The notes: generated from the sequence alone by a model not told the origin. A stretch of DNA of 64,000 bases from JALVIU01 sp964462295 (GCA_964462295.1 CAYWXH010000003.1:11540-75539), one strand, 5' to 3'; shown: positions 23,510-32,978, numbered from the stretch's first letter. Numbers and translations are program-made.

Positions 23510-23827
23510 GGGGTATAAGTTGCGAGCCGAGCTCCTGTCTCGTAAAACCAGGACCAAACAAATAAACGCCGAAGACAACTTCGCACTAGCAGCTTAGTTA
23601 ATTAAGCTGCCGCCTACCCTTCCTCTGATCCTCGGGAAGGAATAGGCGTCAATGAGAGGATCTTATCTTTCACCCTTGCCCACGGGGTGAAAGAGACATA
23701 TTCTGTGGGCTTGCAATCTTCTCCCTGCCTGAGGGGGAGGAGATTGTGAAATTTAAACCTCAGGCTACGCTCGTAGAGGCTTGTACCAACATATCCCTGG
23801 ACGCGGGTTCGATTCCCGCCGCCTCCA
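23481..23827 (+). ncRNA. ssrA: transfer-messenger RNA (tmRNA)
   Basis: The 5' end GGGGGCG (23481-23487) pairs with CGCCTCC (23820-23826) as the acceptor stem, with one G-U; A23827 is the discriminator, and CCA is not encoded. The 5' D-loop-like region continues GAATGGTATCGACAGGG, and the T arm is GCGGGTTCGATTCCCGC (23803-23819). The tag frame starts at GCC 23568, right after the typical TAAAC, and reads AEDNFALAA then TAG (23595-23597). With the charged Ala, the tag is AAEDNFALAA. The RNA overlaps the end of smpB by 29 nt. Confidence 0.95.
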
Positions 23828-23864
23828 TTTTTATGACTATTTAGCTGGAGGACAATATAAAGTA

Positions 23865-25382
23865 ATGAAGCAAAAATACCTGTTTTTTTCTTTGCTTTTT
23901 TTTCTCCTAATTTTTATCCTCTTTTATCCTTCCCCAGGATATGCTATAAAGAAAGTTAGTGTATATGTAGATGGTAGATATATAGGAAAAATAGATATAT
24001 ATCCTGGTACACAGGGAAATATCTTGCTTCCTATAAGAGATTTATTCAGACTTTTGGGGGGTTCTGTGGGATGGATTGGCAGTACAAAAGAGACATATAT
24101 TCAACTTGCAGGCAAAAAGGTTAGGATAAAAATTGGTAGTAATGAATATAGGGTGGATAGTGAAGTTGGTCATCTTGATACCCCTTTATCAGTGATCGAT
24201 AATAAGCTCGTAATCCCGTGTGATATTTTGAAAAAGATATGGGGATATGATTGTGTTTTGACATCTGGGGGCAGTAAACTTAGTATAAATACTACTTTAC
24301 CTGTACTTGAAAATTTCTATTATAAAAAGAGTAAAGATAGGATAGAATTTATATTTAAGTTTTCTAAGAAACCAGAGATTAAAGCGGGAAAACTTTCCTC
24401 TCCACCGCGTATATTTGTTGACCTTTACAATACCTCTTCAAGGGTATCATTTGACAATATTTTAATAAACAGTAATATTGTAAAAGGGGTGCGTTCTGGA
24501 AGATTTACTCCATCTATTTTTCGAATAGTATTTGATTTAGTTAAGGATGCTTATTATACCACTCAGGTAAATGGCAATGATTTGGTCCTTACCATTTTTT
24601 ACAAAGGGGGAAGCCTGTCTCAACCTACCCCTCTTCCTTCTATGGCAGAAACACCTACTTCTGGGACAAATACCCCACCTCCTATAAAGTGGACACCACC
24701 GCAAAATCATAAAAAAAAGATTATTATTTTAGACCCTGGGCATGGAGGAAAGGACCCAGGAGCTATAGGAAGATATGGGACAAAGGAGAAAAATATAGTC
24801 CTATCTGTTGCCCTTAGATTAAAAAAGATGCTTGAACAGAGTGGATACACTGTATATATGACAAGATCAAGTGATAGATTTATCCCATTACAGGAAAGAC
24901 CTCGCATTGCCAACAGGAAGAATGGAGACCTATTTATAAGTATTCATGTCAATTCTGCACCCAAAAATACAAAGGCATCAGGTATAGAAACATTCTATCT
25001 TTCTTCGAGATATTCTGATCCACAGGCAAAAGAGGTGGCAAAGAGGGAGAATACATCAAGTTTTACAGGTAAGCCTCTTACAGAAGACGAGCTTATAAAA
25101 CTTATTTTAAGTGATCTCTTGCTTACAGTCAATATTGAGGATAGTAGTAAATTTGCAGGACTTTTGGAAAAACAACTAACACGATATGTAAAATTACCTG
25201 TTCGAGGGGTAAAAACAGCACCATTTATTGTACTTAAAGGGCTTAAAATGCCGGCTGTCCTAGTAGAACTTGGATTTATTTCAAATCCAAAAGAAGAGAG
25301 TTTGCTTAAGTCTAAGGACTTTCAACTAAAACTCGTAAAGGGTATTACAAGTGCAATCAAGCTCTTCTTTAGGGGACATTAG
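23865..25382 (+). CDS. N-acetylmuramoyl-L-alanine amidase (AmiC-type)
   Basis: A 505-residue exported cell-wall hydrolase cutting the amide between MurNAc and the stem peptide. Signal peptide: MKQKYLFF with a hydrophobic core, ending PGYA. A copper-amine-oxidase-N-like segment (VYVDGRYIGKI and NILLPIRDLFRLLGGSVGW) and an AMIN-like beta domain (about 150-250) precede a Pro-rich linker. The C-terminal Amidase_3 domain has zinc ligands H293 (DPGHGG), E308 (KEKNIV) and H361 (SIHVNS) and catalytic E468 (VELGFIS). ATG 23865 is chosen because upstream codons lie inside ssrA; GGAGG is about 13 nt away. Confidence 0.92.
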   Translation: MKQKYLFFSLLFFLLIFILFYPSPGYAIKKVSVYVDGRYIGKIDIYPGTQGNILLPIRDLFRLLGGSVGWIGSTKETYIQLAGKKVRIKIGSNEYRVDSEVGHLDTPLSVIDNKLVIPCDILKKIWGYDCVLTSGGSKLSINTTLPVLENFYYKKSKDRIEFIFKFSKKPEIKAGKLSSPPRIFVDLYNTSSRVSFDNILINSNIVKGVRSGRFTPSIFRIVFDLVKDAYYTTQVNGNDLVLTIFYKGGSLSQPTPLPSMAETPTSGTNTPPPIKWTPPQNHKKKIIILDPGHGGKDPGAIGRYGTKEKNIVLSVALRLKKMLEQSGYTVYMTRSSDRFIPLQERPRIANRKNGDLFISIHVNSAPKNTKASGIETFYLSSRYSDPQAKEVAKRENTSSFTGKPLTEDELIKLILSDLLLTVNIEDSSKFAGLLEKQLTRYVKLPVRGVKTAPFIVLKGLKMPAVLVELGFISNPKEESLLKSKDFQLKLVKGITSAIKLFFRGH

Positions 25383-25384
25383 CC

Positions 25385-25948
25385 ATGGACAAATCAAAGA
25401 TATATATAACTTTAATTATTTTACTTATAATAGTAATAGGTATACTAGGTTTCTTTTTTTACTTAAAATTACAATATATACAAAAAGCTACATTAACCCC
25501 GGCCCCTACTACTTCTGAGATTGGGAAAGAAAAAAAGATAGAAAAAGAGGTAGTATTATATTTTGCAACAAGTGATGGAGAACATCTTGGAAAAGAGGTA
25601 AGGTTAATTAAGACTTCTCTGGGTGATCTTCCTAAGAGGATTTTTAGAGAGCTTAAAATAGGACCTAAGGAAAAAGGTTTATATAGGATCCTTGAGGATA
25701 ATGTAAAACTTAGAGATATCTACATAAGTGGAGGGGTTGGGTTTGTAGATCTGGACGGTTCTATCCTTGATAGGGGAATGGGTACAACAGAAGAGTTACT
25801 TGTAATCTATTCTATTGTGGATAGCTTATGTTTTTCTCTTGGACTTTCAAAGATTAAATTTTTGGTGGATGGGAAGGAGATTGATACCTTTGGCCATATA
25901 GATATCTCTAACCCTTTATATCCAAACTATGATATAATAGCAAAATGA
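25385..25948 (+). CDS. GerMN-domain membrane-anchored protein
   Basis: A 187-residue protein with an N-terminal membrane anchor (about residues 6-29), a Pro/Thr linker (TLTPAPTTSEIG) and a GerMN domain: VVLYFATSDGEHLGKEVRL, then VGFVDLDGSILDRGMGT and YSIVDSLCFSLGLSKIKFLVDG. GerMN domains occur in spore germination protein GerM and in envelope proteins of non-spore formers. The position right after an AMIN/Amidase_3 enzyme points to cell-wall remodelling. It starts 2 nt after the amidase stop and overlaps tlyA by 4 nt. Confidence 0.85.
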   Translation: MDKSKIYITLIILLIIVIGILGFFFYLKLQYIQKATLTPAPTTSEIGKEKKIEKEVVLYFATSDGEHLGKEVRLIKTSLGDLPKRIFRELKIGPKEKGLYRILEDNVKLRDIYISGGVGFVDLDGSILDRGMGTTEELLVIYSIVDSLCFSLGLSKIKFLVDGKEIDTFGHIDISNPLYPNYDIIAK

Positions 25949-26748
25949 AGGAAAGATTAGATCAATTGTTGGTAGAACAGGGATTTTTTGAAACCAGGGA
26001 GAGGGCCAAAAGGGCTATTATAGAAGGCATAGTGGCTGTAGAGGGCTATCAGCATTTAAAGCCAGGTACACGTATTGATGAAAATGCAAAAATCACGATA
26101 AAGGATAAAAAAAGGATTTTTCCCTATGTAAGCCGGGGAGGGTTAAAACTTAAAAAGGCATTAGAGGAGTTCCAGATTATTGTAAAAGATAAGGTGGCTT
26201 TGGATATTGGTGCATCCACTGGGGGATTTACAGATTGTCTCTTGCAATTTGGTGCAATGAAGGTTTATGCTGTGGATGTAGGATACGGGCAGTTTGATTG
26301 GAAACTTAGAAATGATTCTCGAGTAGTATTAAGGGAGAGGGTAAATGCAAGATATCTTACAAGAGAAGTAGTACCTGAAGATGTAGATATAGTAGTAATG
26401 GATGTCTCTTTTATCTCAGTCTCTAAGATTATCCCATCTGTTTTATCATTTTTAAAAGATGAAGGAGATATAATAATACTTGTAAAACCTCAATTTGAGG
26501 CAGGGAAAGAGGATGTAGGGAAAGGGGTAATAAGAGACTCTAAGATTCATAAAAAGGTTATAAAAAGTGTTTTAGATAGATGTGTAGAATTTTCTTTAGG
26601 TTTTTTAGGACTTACATGGTCTCCGATAAAGGGGCCCAAGGGCAATATGGAATTTTTACTTTGGTGTAAAAAAGGTATAAAATGTACACTGAATATTGAA
26701 GAATATATAAATAGAGTAGTAGAGGAGGCACATAGAAAATTGGATTGA
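25945..26748 (+). CDS. tlyA: TlyA-type 2'-O-rRNA methyltransferase
   Basis: A 267-residue protein with an N-terminal S4 RNA-binding domain (MKERLDQLLVEQGFFETRERA) and an FtsJ-type methyltransferase domain (SAM site VALDIGASTGGFTDCLLQ near residue 90, then DVGYGQFDWKLR). TlyA enzymes methylate 16S and/or 23S rRNA ribose; the family is also annotated as hemolysin. It overlaps the GerMN gene (ATGA) and the next gene (TTGA) by 4 nt each, in the common tlyA-nadK-recN order with one extra gene inserted. Confidence 0.92.
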   Translation: MKERLDQLLVEQGFFETRERAKRAIIEGIVAVEGYQHLKPGTRIDENAKITIKDKKRIFPYVSRGGLKLKKALEEFQIIVKDKVALDIGASTGGFTDCLLQFGAMKVYAVDVGYGQFDWKLRNDSRVVLRERVNARYLTREVVPEDVDIVVMDVSFISVSKIIPSVLSFLKDEGDIIILVKPQFEAGKEDVGKGVIRDSKIHKKVIKSVLDRCVEFSLGFLGLTWSPIKGPKGNMEFLLWCKKGIKCTLNIEEYINRVVEEAHRKLD

Positions 26749-27263
26749 GCTATTTTTTGTTTCTGATTCTAATCTTATCTCTTTTCTGGTTTTTCCTCTT
26801 ATGGTTACCAAAGAGATTGCAAAAGGAAAGATTTAAAAAGAGAATGTTAAGTGGAAAGACGGCCGAAAAAGAGGCAGAGGAAATTCTAAGAAAAAGAGGA
26901 TACAAGATACTATCCTATCAGAAGAGAGACAAGTATGAAATTATAGTAGATAATGAACCCTACCAGATAACTGTTATTGCTGATTTTCTTGTAGAAAAAA
27001 GAGGAAGGAAGTATGTAGTAGAGGTAAAAACCGGAAGAGATGCCCCCTCTATTAAAAACTCTACAACAAGAAGACAGCTTCTTGAGTATTATTATGTATT
27101 TAAACCAGATGGTATATTACTTGTAGATATGGAGAATGGACTATTTCATCATATAGAATTTCTCTTTCCGTACAGACATAATATTTATAATTACATAATC
27201 TATTTTATAGTCGGCTTTCTTGCTGGAGGTGTAATATTATATTTGATCATGAGGATAAAATGA
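26745..27263 (+). CDS. membrane-flanked PD-(D/E)XK-like nuclease-fold protein
   Basis: A 172-residue protein. Hydrophobic segments at residues 2-21 and about 148-169 flank a soluble domain. This domain begins with a helix, SGKTAEKEAEEILRKRGYKI, and has ADFLV (D80) followed by VVEVKTG (E93-x-K95). The order acid, then ExK, with a following Arg/Gln helix (TRRQLLEYYYVF), is that of the PD-(D/E)XK nuclease superfamily. It starts with TTG in a 4-nt TTGA overlap with tlyA and overlaps nadK by 4 nt. The substrate is unknown; two membrane anchors around such a domain are unusual. Confidence 0.7.
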   Translation: MSYFLFLILILSLFWFFLLWLPKRLQKERFKKRMLSGKTAEKEAEEILRKRGYKILSYQKRDKYEIIVDNEPYQITVIADFLVEKRGRKYVVEVKTGRDAPSIKNSTTRRQLLEYYYVFKPDGILLVDMENGLFHHIEFLFPYRHNIYNYIIYFIVGFLAGGVILYLIMRIK

Positions 27264-28114
27264 TATTTGGATTGGTTCTTAATACAAAGAAAGAGATAGC
27301 TATCGAGGTTGCAAAGAGGATAATAGAATTTCTTTTTCAAAGAGGTTATGAGGTTCTTATTGAAAAAAGAGATGATGAGCCTTGTATAGAGGATTTTAAG
27401 GATTTTTTCGTATCAGATGATATTTTCTTGAAAAAAGTAGACCTTATTATAGTTTTGGGGGGAGATGGCACCTTTTTGCGGGCATCTAGAAAGGCTGTTT
27501 TTTATGATATACCTATATTAGGTGTAGACCTTGGAGGTCTTGGTTTTTTATCAGAGATAGGTAAGGAGCAGATAGAAGAGGGAATAGAAAGGTTTGTTAA
27601 AGGTAACTATTCTATAGAAGAAAGGATGATGATAGAGGCCTCTATCTTTGAAAAAGATGAACTTATATTTTCATCTGTTGCCTTAAATGATGTAGTTTTG
27701 AATAAGTTCAGGATTTCCCGTATAACCAAGTTTGTAACCAAGGTAAATGGTAAAGACCTTACTACTTATCCTGCAGATGGTATTATCATATCTACACCTA
27801 CGGGTTCTACTGCCTATTCTCTATCTGCAGGGGGCCCTATAGTAGAGCCTTTGGCAGATGTACTTGTTGTAACTCCTATATGTGCACATACCCTCTATTC
27901 TCGTTCCCTTGTCATACGGGGAGACAGAGAGATAGAGATTACACTTTTTGAACCGGAGGAAGATGTCCTTGTAACATACGATGGACAGAAGAGTCTTAAG
28001 ATATCTTATAGAAATAAAATTATAATAAAGAAATATAAAAAAAAGGTAAAAATAGTGAGATTCTATGGTGCTCACTTTTTTGATGTATTAAGAGAAAAAT
28101 TGAGATGGGGTTAA
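27260..28114 (+). CDS. nadK: NAD kinase
   Basis: A 284-residue cytoplasmic enzyme making NADP from NAD. It has the GGDGT motif (VLGGDGTFLRASR, about residue 69-81), the second conserved LNDVVL segment (about 140-148), and the glycine-rich TPTGSTAYSLSAGGPIVEP block (about 178-196). Length is normal. It overlaps the preceding gene by 4 nt and recN by 10 nt, the common nadK-recN arrangement. Confidence 0.95.
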   Translation: MIFGLVLNTKKEIAIEVAKRIIEFLFQRGYEVLIEKRDDEPCIEDFKDFFVSDDIFLKKVDLIIVLGGDGTFLRASRKAVFYDIPILGVDLGGLGFLSEIGKEQIEEGIERFVKGNYSIEERMMIEASIFEKDELIFSSVALNDVVLNKFRISRITKFVTKVNGKDLTTYPADGIIISTPTGSTAYSLSAGGPIVEPLADVLVVTPICAHTLYSRSLVIRGDREIEITLFEPEEDVLVTYDGQKSLKISYRNKIIIKKYKKKVKIVRFYGAHFFDVLREKLRWG

Positions 28115-29766
28115 GAGAATTAACAATAAAAAATTTTGCACTTATTGAGTATATAGATGTGGAATTTGCTCCTGGGCTTAATGTGATAACAGGAGAGACT
28201 GGAGCAGGTAAGACCCTTATTTTAAAGGCAATTGAATTTGCACTTGGGGCAAGGGCAGATGCAAGGTATATAAGGGATAAGGAGAGGGGAAGTGTTACCC
28301 TTCTTATAGATATTCCAGGGCCATATGTGGAATCTTTGGGGCTTAGAGAAGGAGAAGAACTTATTGTCAAAAGAGAAATTGAACCTGGTGGACGGACAAA
28401 AATGTATATAAATGGAGAACCTGTACCTCAGATGAAAACAAAGGAGGTCCTCTTTAATATATTTGAGTTTCATGGGCAATTTTCTAATATTGCCCTTTTT
28501 ACAAAATCATATATGACGAATTTGTATGACAATTTTTTAGGGGATAAGGTTTCAAAAATTAAAAAAGAATTGAAGGAGAATCTCTCTAGATTAAAGGTTC
28601 TAAAGGAAAAACTTAGAGAAAATACAAGTGAAAATCATGAAGAAGAGATTAAATACATAGAAGAGCAACTTAGGGAATTTGAGGCCTTAGGGATTACTCA
28701 AGATACAGAGGATACCCTGCGAGATGAAGAGAAACTGTTGAGAAATGCAAGAGAAATAGTAAAGAGTGTTACCTTTTCTTATGACCTATTGTATGGCAAT
28801 GATACATCTGTAGGTTCTCTTTTGGCCCTTGTCAAGAGAGAACTTGGTCGTATATCTTCGTATTCTTCTGATATAAATAATATTATAGATAGAATAGATT
28901 CTTTGTCAATTGAAGTAGACGATATATCCCAAGAACTATATGATTTTAGGGAGAAAATAGAGATAGATGATGAAAGGTTGGAAAAAGTAGAAGAACTTCT
29001 CTCTCAAATTTATTCATTTAAGAGAAAATACAGAATAAAAGATATGACAGATATAATATCTTATATGAATGATTTAAAGGAGAGACTTAAATCCTTATAT
29101 GATAAAAAGAGAGAAATAAAGGAAATAGAGGAGGAGATAGATAATATAAAGTTTAAATTAAAATCATTAGCTGATAGATTGACGACATTCCGGTTAGAAA
29201 AGATAAAGGATATAGAAAAAAAGATAGAAGAGAATATAAAAGAATTGGGTATGCCATATGCTAAATTTACAATATCTATGGTACCAAGCAAGAGAGGAGA
29301 AGAGATTTTAACAGATAAGGGGGTTATATATATTAATGAAAATGGAAAAGAGGAGATAGAGTTTTTGTTCTCTGCAAATCCTGACAAAAGCCCAGATTCC
29401 CTTTCTAAGGTAGCATCTGGGGGAGAGCTATCCCGTGTTATGCTTGCGATAAAGTCTGTACTTTTCCGAAGGGATAGCATGGAAAAGGTACTTTTATTTG
29501 ATGAAATAGACCAGGGGATAGGAGAGAGGTTAGGAGATGTTGTTGGGGAAAAATTGAAGGAGCTTTCTCGGTTTAATCAGCTTATAGTAGTTACTCATCT
29601 TTCTCAAATAGCAAAAAAGGCGGATAATCACATATTTATTAGTAAATCATTTTTAGATGGAAAAACAAATGTTTTTGCCAGGTTAATTCAAGGGGAAGAG
29701 AGGAATAAAGAACTTTTGCGTATGATTGGTGGAGAAGGCCATATAAGGACATTAAGGAGGGAATAA
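28105..29766 (+). CDS. recN: DNA repair protein RecN
   Basis: A 553-residue SMC-like ATPase acting early in double-strand-break repair. Walker A is GETGAGKT (near residue 31-38) in the LRELTIKNFALIEYIDVEF N-terminus; a long coiled coil spans about 150-380; the C-terminal half has the ABC signature VASGGELSRVMLAIK and Walker B VLLFDEIDQGIGERLG, then VTHLSQIAKKADNHIFI. It is complete and normal in length. ATG 28105 overlaps nadK by 10 nt. Confidence 0.95.
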   Translation: MGLRELTIKNFALIEYIDVEFAPGLNVITGETGAGKTLILKAIEFALGARADARYIRDKERGSVTLLIDIPGPYVESLGLREGEELIVKREIEPGGRTKMYINGEPVPQMKTKEVLFNIFEFHGQFSNIALFTKSYMTNLYDNFLGDKVSKIKKELKENLSRLKVLKEKLRENTSENHEEEIKYIEEQLREFEALGITQDTEDTLRDEEKLLRNAREIVKSVTFSYDLLYGNDTSVGSLLALVKRELGRISSYSSDINNIIDRIDSLSIEVDDISQELYDFREKIEIDDERLEKVEELLSQIYSFKRKYRIKDMTDIISYMNDLKERLKSLYDKKREIKEIEEEIDNIKFKLKSLADRLTTFRLEKIKDIEKKIEENIKELGMPYAKFTISMVPSKRGEEILTDKGVIYINENGKEEIEFLFSANPDKSPDSLSKVASGGELSRVMLAIKSVLFRRDSMEKVLLFDEIDQGIGERLGDVVGEKLKELSRFNQLIVVTHLSQIAKKADNHIFISKSFLDGKTNVFARLIQGEERNKELLRMIGGEGHIRTLRRE

Positions 29767-29771
29767 CAACT

Positions 29772-30836
29772 ATGTATAAGGTATTAGTTATAAATCCAGG
29801 AGCGACTTCAACAAAAATAGCTGTATATGAAGATGAAAAAGAGATATTTTCTAAAACTATATACCATTCTACAGAGGAAATCTCTAAATTTAATAAGGTT
29901 AGTGAACAGTATGAGTTTAGAAAAAATACGATATTGAACGCATTGGAGGAGGCAGGTTTCCCTATTGATAGTTTTTCTGCCATAGTAGGACGAGGTGGAC
30001 TTCTTAAACCCCTCTCTGGAGGAACGTATCTTGTAAATGATAAGATGGTAGAGGACCTTATAGAGAGGCCCAGGGCAGAACATGCATCAAATTTGGGTGC
30101 ATTAATTGCCAAAGATATAGCATCATCTATAGGTGTCCCTGCATATATCGTAGACCCTGTTTGTGTAGATGAGTTTGAGCCGATTGCAAGGATTTCGGGT
30201 CTCCCTGAGATAGAAAGAGAGAGCCTTTCACATGCATTGAATTTAAAGGCTATGGCAAAAAGGTATGCAAAGGAGATAGGTAAAAACTATGAAGAATTAA
30301 ACCTTGTAGTTGTACATCTTGGGTCTGGTATATCCGTAAGCGCACATAGAAATGGTCGCATGATAGATGTAAATGATGCAAGTTCGGAGGGACCATTTGC
30401 CCCTGAGCGTTCGGGAAGTGTTCCCGAACGTGCCCTTGTGAAACTTTGTTATTCTGGTAAGTATACAGCGAAACAGATGGAGAAAAAGATATTTGGAGAA
30501 GGTGGTATGTATGCATATCTTGGAACTCGTGATGCCCGAGAGGTAGAAAAAATGATAGAAGAAGGCAATGAGCAGGCCAAACTTATATATGAGGCTATGG
30601 CATATCAGGTTGCAAAAGAGATAGGGGCAGTATCTACTGTGTTGAAAGGCAAGATAGATGCTATAATAATAGGAGGGGCCCTTGCATATTCTTCTATGTT
30701 TACTTCATGGATAAAGGAAAGGGTTTCATTTATATCAAAGATAGTTCTCTATCCAGGAAGTGATGAGATGAAGGCACTTGCCCTTGGGGCATTGAGAGTC
30801 TTAAGAGGAGAAGAAGAACCTAATATATACAAGTAG
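29772..30836 (+). CDS. buk: butyrate kinase (branched-chain acyl kinase)
   Basis: A 354-residue ASKHA-fold kinase converting butyryl- or isobutyryl-phosphate plus ADP to the acid and ATP. Features: LVINPGATSTKIAVYEDE at the start, GRGGLLKPLSGGTY, VDPVCVDEF, the HLGSGISVSAH active loop and the DASSEGPFAPERSG segment. The neighbours (aminotransferase, phosphotransbutyrylase, 2-oxoacid oxidoreductase) suggest branched-chain acyl phosphates as substrates. A 10-bp perfect inverted repeat (30408-30430) lies in the coding region. It starts 5 nt after the recN stop. Confidence 0.93.
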   Translation: MYKVLVINPGATSTKIAVYEDEKEIFSKTIYHSTEEISKFNKVSEQYEFRKNTILNALEEAGFPIDSFSAIVGRGGLLKPLSGGTYLVNDKMVEDLIERPRAEHASNLGALIAKDIASSIGVPAYIVDPVCVDEFEPIARISGLPEIERESLSHALNLKAMAKRYAKEIGKNYEELNLVVVHLGSGISVSAHRNGRMIDVNDASSEGPFAPERSGSVPERALVKLCYSGKYTAKQMEKKIFGEGGMYAYLGTRDAREVEKMIEEGNEQAKLIYEAMAYQVAKEIGAVSTVLKGKIDAIIIGGALAYSSMFTSWIKERVSFISKIVLYPGSDEMKALALGALRVLRGEEEPNIYK

Positions 30837-30854
30837 ATAAAAAGGAGGCGTAAG

Positions 30855-32051
30855 ATGGGATTTGAGAAATTTTTTTCTGAAAGGGCAAAAAAGGTTAAGG
30901 CATCAGCTATAAGAGAGCTTTTAAAGTTGGTTAACAATCCTGAGATTATATCTCTTGCAGGAGGACTTCCTGATCCTGCTACCTTTCCTAAGGAAGAGGT
31001 AAAAAAGATTTCACAAGAAGTTGTAGATAAATATGGAGACAAGGCCCTACAATACGGTATTACCGAGGGTATCCCTGAACTTAGGGCATGGTTAGGAAAG
31101 AATTTTTCTGGAAAAGAAGTAGGGGCAGAAAATGTAATAATAACTAGTGCTTCTCAACAGGGGTTAGAACTTGTGGGAAAGGCCTTTATTGATCCAGATG
31201 ACCCTATAATTGTAGAACTTCCAAGCTATCTTGGGGCTATTTCTGCATTTAAACTTTACGATGCTCGTTTTGTAGGTGTTACTTTAGATGATGAGGGATT
31301 AAAGATAGATGAGTTGAAACAAAAATTGGTAGAACTTAAAAAAGAAGGGAAGAGCCCTAAGTTTGTATATACAGTTTCTAATTTTCACAACCCTGCAGGG
31401 GTAACACTTTCTCTTGAGAGAAGAAAAGAGCTTTTAACCCTTGCAAATGAAAATGATTTCCTTATTGTCGAAGATGACCCTTATCATTTTATAAACTTTA
31501 GTAATGAGAATATACCTTCTATCTATTCCCTTGATAAAGAGGATAGAGTACTTCTTTTAGGAACATTTTCTAAAATTCTTACACCTGGATTTAGGTTAGG
31601 GTGGATATTTGGACCAGAGGAGGCGCTTCAGAAGATAGTACAAATAAAACAGGCAACAGATCTCTGTACAAATACCTTTGTTCAATATATCGCATACGAA
31701 TATGCAGAAAGTGGAGCCCTTGAGGCACACTTTGAGCATATTGTAAAGATTTACAAAGAAAAAAGGGATGTAATGCTTGAATCCCTTGATAAGTATTTCC
31801 CCAAAGAAGTTAAATGGACTCATCCAGAGGGTGGTTTCTTTGTGTTCGCATACCTCCCTGAATACATAAATACAGATGAGATGTTTTATGACGCAATAGA
31901 GGAAAAAGTGGCATATGTTATAGGCTCTGCCTTTTATCCAGATGGATCAGGTACAAATACTATGAGACTCTCTTTCTGTTATCCTTCAAAAGAGCAGATA
32001 GAAGAGGGGATAAAGAGACTTGGGAATGTTATAAAGAAGAAATTGAGGTGA
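30855..32051 (+). CDS. PLP-dependent aminotransferase (class I/II)
   Basis: A 398-residue fold-type I aminotransferase of the LysN/2-aminoadipate/MocR-like group: IISLAGGLPDPATFP, then QYGITEGIPELR, TVSNFHNPAGVTLS, VEDDPYHFI, and the PLP Lys in LGTFSKILTPGFRLGW. It lies inside the branched-chain fermentation cluster, so deamination of Val, Leu or Ile (or an aromatic amino acid) to the 2-oxoacid is the likely job. Strong ribosome site AAAAGGAGGCG. Confidence 0.87.
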   Translation: MGFEKFFSERAKKVKASAIRELLKLVNNPEIISLAGGLPDPATFPKEEVKKISQEVVDKYGDKALQYGITEGIPELRAWLGKNFSGKEVGAENVIITSASQQGLELVGKAFIDPDDPIIVELPSYLGAISAFKLYDARFVGVTLDDEGLKIDELKQKLVELKKEGKSPKFVYTVSNFHNPAGVTLSLERRKELLTLANENDFLIVEDDPYHFINFSNENIPSIYSLDKEDRVLLLGTFSKILTPGFRLGWIFGPEEALQKIVQIKQATDLCTNTFVQYIAYEYAESGALEAHFEHIVKIYKEKRDVMLESLDKYFPKEVKWTHPEGGFFVFAYLPEYINTDEMFYDAIEEKVAYVIGSAFYPDGSGTNTMRLSFCYPSKEQIEEGIKRLGNVIKKKLR

Positions 32052-32060
32052 TGAACTGTT

Positions 32061-32975
32061 ATGGTAAAAACTATAGGAGAAATAATTCAGCAAGTTAAGG
32101 CTTTACCTACAAAGAAAATTACTATAGCAGGTGCAGAATCTGAAGAGGTTCTGAAAAGTGCTGATGAGGCCTTAAGAGAAGGTATAGCAGACCCTATACT
32201 TGTAGGAAATAGAGAAAAAATATACGATGTAGCGAAGAGATGCAATGTAGGTTTAGGAACATTTTCTATTGTGGATGCAGAAGATGAAGTAGATGCGGCG
32301 AAAAAGGCAGTAGAACTTGTTGTAAAGGGAAATGCTGAGGTTGTGGTAAAAGGTATTGTAAAGACACCTGTTATATTGAAAGCAGTACTTGACAAAGAAT
32401 ATGGCCTGCGTACAGATAGGCTCCTCACTCACGTATTTCTTATTGAAATAGAGGGATTTGATAGATTACTTATAGTAACAGATGGAGGGATTATTATCTC
32501 TCCTACCCTTGAAGAGAAGATACACATCGTTCAAAATGCCATAGATTTTGCACGCGCTATAGGAATTGAGGAGCCAAAAGTAGCCCTTTTAGGAGCTATA
32601 GAACTTGTAAATCCTAAGATGCCAGAGTCTATCGAGGCAGCAGCTATTTCAAAGATGGCGGAAAGGGGACAGATAAAGGGTGGTATCGTTGATGGTCCTC
32701 TTGCATTGGATAATGCAATATCTGAGGAATCTGCTCGAATCAAAGGGATAAAAAGTCCTATAGCAGGAAAGGCCGATATATTGGTAGTGCCTGATATAAG
32801 GTCTGGGAATATTTTTGGGAAATCTTTGATGTATTTTTCTAAGATAAAATCAGCTGGTCTTGTGGTAGGGGCAAGGGCACCTGTTGTACTTACATCTCGT
32901 TCAGATTCGGCCGAGAATAGGCTAAATTCTATTGCAATTGGTATGCTTATGGCTAAGAATATGAAAAGAGGCTAG
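32061..32975 (+). CDS. ptb: phosphate butyryltransferase
   Basis: A 304-residue phosphotransacylase swapping CoA for phosphate on butyryl- or isobutyryl-CoA. It belongs to the PTA/PTB fold: KKITIAGAESEEVLKSADEA, VVKGIVKTPVILKAVL, LTHVFLIEIEG, then PDIRSGNIFGKSLMYF and TSRSDSAENRLNSIA. With butyrate kinase 1.2 kb upstream it forms the ATP-producing end of the pathway. It stops 3 nt before the next gene. Confidence 0.92.
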   Translation: MVKTIGEIIQQVKALPTKKITIAGAESEEVLKSADEALREGIADPILVGNREKIYDVAKRCNVGLGTFSIVDAEDEVDAAKKAVELVVKGNAEVVVKGIVKTPVILKAVLDKEYGLRTDRLLTHVFLIEIEGFDRLLIVTDGGIIISPTLEEKIHIVQNAIDFARAIGIEEPKVALLGAIELVNPKMPESIEAAAISKMAERGQIKGGIVDGPLALDNAISEESARIKGIKSPIAGKADILVVPDIRSGNIFGKSLMYFSKIKSAGLVVGARAPVVLTSRSDSAENRLNSIAIGMLMAKNMKRG

Positions 32976-32978
32976 GAT

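Noticed and set aside
23781..23864. Longer amidase start inside ssrA
   Set aside because: It would place coding sequence over the tmRNA T arm and add 28 residues before an otherwise perfect signal peptide.
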